From NCBI GenBank assembly GCA_002358895.1, contig DEPR01000094.1, positions 1 through 7,260 on the forward strand: 7,260 bases of DNA, written 5' to 3'. Under the pieces are notes generated by a model. The model had not been told where the DNA came from and did no database searches. It worked only from the letters and a program-made list of their open reading frames with translations. Origin of the DNA: Ruminococcus sp. UBA3387 (GTDB lineage Bacteria; Bacillota; Clostridia; Oscillospirales; Ruminococcaceae). Shown here piece by piece: positions 5,853 to 7,260 of the stretch. The translations under genes were made by a program, and so were the position numbers. The first letter of the stretch is position 1. Each line of letters starts with the position of its first letter.

Positions 5853-6601
5853 TGAGTGGCTACTCGAAATTTGCCTGGTTTTATGACCGATTGACCACTA
5901 ATGTGGATTATAGTCAGATAGGTGAAAGAATAGATGAGCTGGTGGTTCGGTTCGGTGGCAGGAAGGATATCCTTCTTGAACTGGGCTGCGGCACAGGTTC
6001 GTTATGCGAAAAGATGGACGAACTGGGCTATGACTGCATTGGAATTGATACTTCACAGGAAATGCTCAATGAGGCGTTGGATAAAAAGTATGATAGTGGG
6101 AAGAATATTCAGTACCTTTGCCAGGATATGCGTGAGCTTGATATGTTCGGTACTATTGATGTAACTGTGTCGGTGCTGGACAGTATAAATCATCTTCCTG
6201 ACAAGAAGTCGGTTAAAAAGGCTTTTGAAAGGGTATCGCTTTTTGCTTTTCCTGACGGGCTGTTCATTTTCGATGTGAATACTATTTATAAACACAGGGA
6301 AGTGCTGGGCAATAACTGTTATATTTATGACCTTGACGGGCTTTATTGTGGCTGGCAGAATGAATATAATGATGAGGATAACTCGGTAGAAATTTTTCTT
6401 GACTTTTTTGAGGAAGATGAACAGGGGAAGTATCAGAGATATCAGGAAAGTTTCAAGGAGATTGCTCTTAGTGAGCAGGAGATAGATGATATGCTTTGTG
6501 AGGCAGGGTTTGAAATCCTTGCAAAGTATGACGGCTATGAGGATAAACCCGTTTCGGACAAGACGGAACGAATTGTTTACGTAGCAAAGAAAATTAAGTA
6601 A
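5852..6601 (+). CDS. Class I SAM-dependent methyltransferase, substrate unknown
   Basis: The 249-residue protein has the Rossmann-like methyltransferase fold. The N-terminal YSKFAWFYDRL (4-14) is typical of small-molecule methyltransferases of this group. Motif I is LLELGCGTG (41-49), followed by the acidic end of strand 2 in IGID (Asp66) and a post-motif CQDM with Asp92. The SVLDSINHLP segment that follows often lines the acceptor pocket. No nucleic-acid-specific catalytic motif such as NPPY is visible, so the substrate cannot be named; a small metabolite is more likely than DNA. ATG 5852 overlaps the yerC stop by one base and is preceded inside yerC by GAAGGA (5837-5842). hslO begins 12 nt after its stop, so the three genes form an operon. 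Confidence 0.88.
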   Translation: MSGYSKFAWFYDRLTTNVDYSQIGERIDELVVRFGGRKDILLELGCGTGSLCEKMDELGYDCIGIDTSQEMLNEALDKKYDSGKNIQYLCQDMRELDMFGTIDVTVSVLDSINHLPDKKSVKKAFERVSLFAFPDGLFIFDVNTIYKHREVLGNNCYIYDLDGLYCGWQNEYNDEDNSVEIFLDFFEEDEQGKYQRYQESFKEIALSEQEIDDMLCEAGFEILAKYDGYEDKPVSDKTERIVYVAKKIK

Positions 6602-6613
6602 AGAGGTAAGATA

Positions 6614-7260
6614 ATGGGACGTATTGTCAGAACAATAAGCAAAGATGCGTCAGTAGTATGCAGTGCCATTGAGGGCAAGGATATTGTAGCGGAATTAGAG
6701 AGAATTCATCAGACTTCTGCTGTATGTACTGCTGCTTTAGGCAGACTTGCACTTGGGACATCACTCCTGGGCTTCGGACTTAAAGGTAAGGATGATTCCA
6801 TAACATTGCGTATTAATGGTGGTGGACCTGCAGGGTCGCTTATTGCTGTTTCAGATAGCTTTGGAAATGTTAAGGCATATATTCAGAATCCTGTAGTGGA
6901 AATACCATTGAATAATGTGGGCAAACTTGATGTAAAGGGTGCAGTTGGCACAGACGGATTGCTCAGTGTTATAAAGGATCTTGGACTTAAAGAGCCATAT
7001 TCTGGGCAGGTGCCTATAGTTTCAGGTGAAATAGCAGAGGATATTACAAATTATCTTGCTACAAGCGAGCAGACACCAAGCGTTTGTGCTTTGGGAGTGC
7101 TTGTAAATCCTGACCTGACTTGTGCAGAGGCGGGCGGATTTATGATTGAGGTTCTGCCTTTTGCACCTGATGAGGCTATTGACGTTATCGAAAACAATAT
7201 CAGGGCAATGCATTCGGTTACACAGATGCTTTCAAGCGGGATGAGTGCTGAGGATATTGC
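6614..7260 (+). CDS. hslO: Redox-regulated chaperone Hsp33 (3' partial)
   Basis: The frame from ATG 6614 stays open to the window edge, giving 215 residues of a protein usually about 290 long. It begins MGRIVRTISKDASVV and carries the Hsp33 core features: LGRLALGTSLLG (about 43-54), LRINGGGPAGSLIAV and the later YLATSEQTPSVCALGVLV block, followed by GGFMIEVLPFAPDEAI. Hsp33 is a cytoplasmic holdase that is switched on by oxidation. The C-terminal zinc switch (CxC plus CxxC cysteines) lies beyond the window, so redox competence cannot be judged here. AAGAGG (6601-6606) precedes the start by 7 nt. It is the third gene of the yerC unit, so its expression probably follows the yerC promoter; no separate promoter is seen in the 12-nt gap. 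Confidence 0.95.
   Translation, partial: MGRIVRTISKDASVVCSAIEGKDIVAELERIHQTSAVCTAALGRLALGTSLLGFGLKGKDDSITLRINGGGPAGSLIAVSDSFGNVKAYIQNPVVEIPLNNVGKLDVKGAVGTDGLLSVIKDLGLKEPYSGQVPIVSGEIAEDITNYLATSEQTPSVCALGVLVNPDLTCAEAGGFMIEVLPFAPDEAIDVIENNIRAMHSVTQMLSSGMSAEDI

Overview
The window looks like a chromosomal core region of a low-GC Gram-positive bacterium, most likely Clostridia of the Ruminococcaceae/Oscillospiraceae type. The evidence is AT-rich DNA, strong AAGGAGG-type ribosome binding sites, the rpsF-ssb-rpsR operon, a lon-ysxC pair as in Firmicutes, a YerC-type TrpR-like regulator, and an upstream membrane protein joining a prokaryotic RING-type zinc finger to a DUF2628-like domain. The genus is inferred from gene content only. 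All nine genes lie on the + strand. I see no mobile element, CRISPR array, tRNA or rRNA, and no gap over 300 bases.

Layout: (1) 1-954 is the 3' part of a gene for a zinc-finger membrane protein, open at the left edge. (2) 998-2197 is a complete ribosomal operon: a perfect-consensus promoter, a structured leader, rpsF (S6), ssb, rpsR (S18, zinc form) and an intrinsic terminator. (3) 2214-5456 is a second unit: promoter, a leader whose Shine-Dalgarno can fold into a small GNRA hairpin, lon (TTG start) and ysxC/engB. (4) 5468-7260 is a third unit with its own promoter: a TrpR-like regulator (yerC), a class I SAM methyltransferase overlapping it by one base, and hslO (Hsp33), which runs off the right edge.

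Together the genes cover translation and ribosome assembly (S6, S18, the YsxC GTPase), single-stranded DNA handling (SSB) and protein quality control (Lon, Hsp33). The genes themselves are ordinary. The parts most worth a second look are in the short intergenic stretches. The rpsF leader can fold into a stem-bulge-hairpin that masks its ribosome binding site and resembles the known S6:S18 autoregulatory element, with CCA where CCG is expected. The lon ribosome binding site sits in a marginal hairpin that could act as a thermosensor. A 17-bp inverted repeat (16 of 17 paired) upstream of yerC covers the promoter -35 box with one arm and the yerC ribosome binding site with the other, so read-through mRNA would mask that site while the gene's own transcript would not. 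All three promoters also carry an extended -10 TG.
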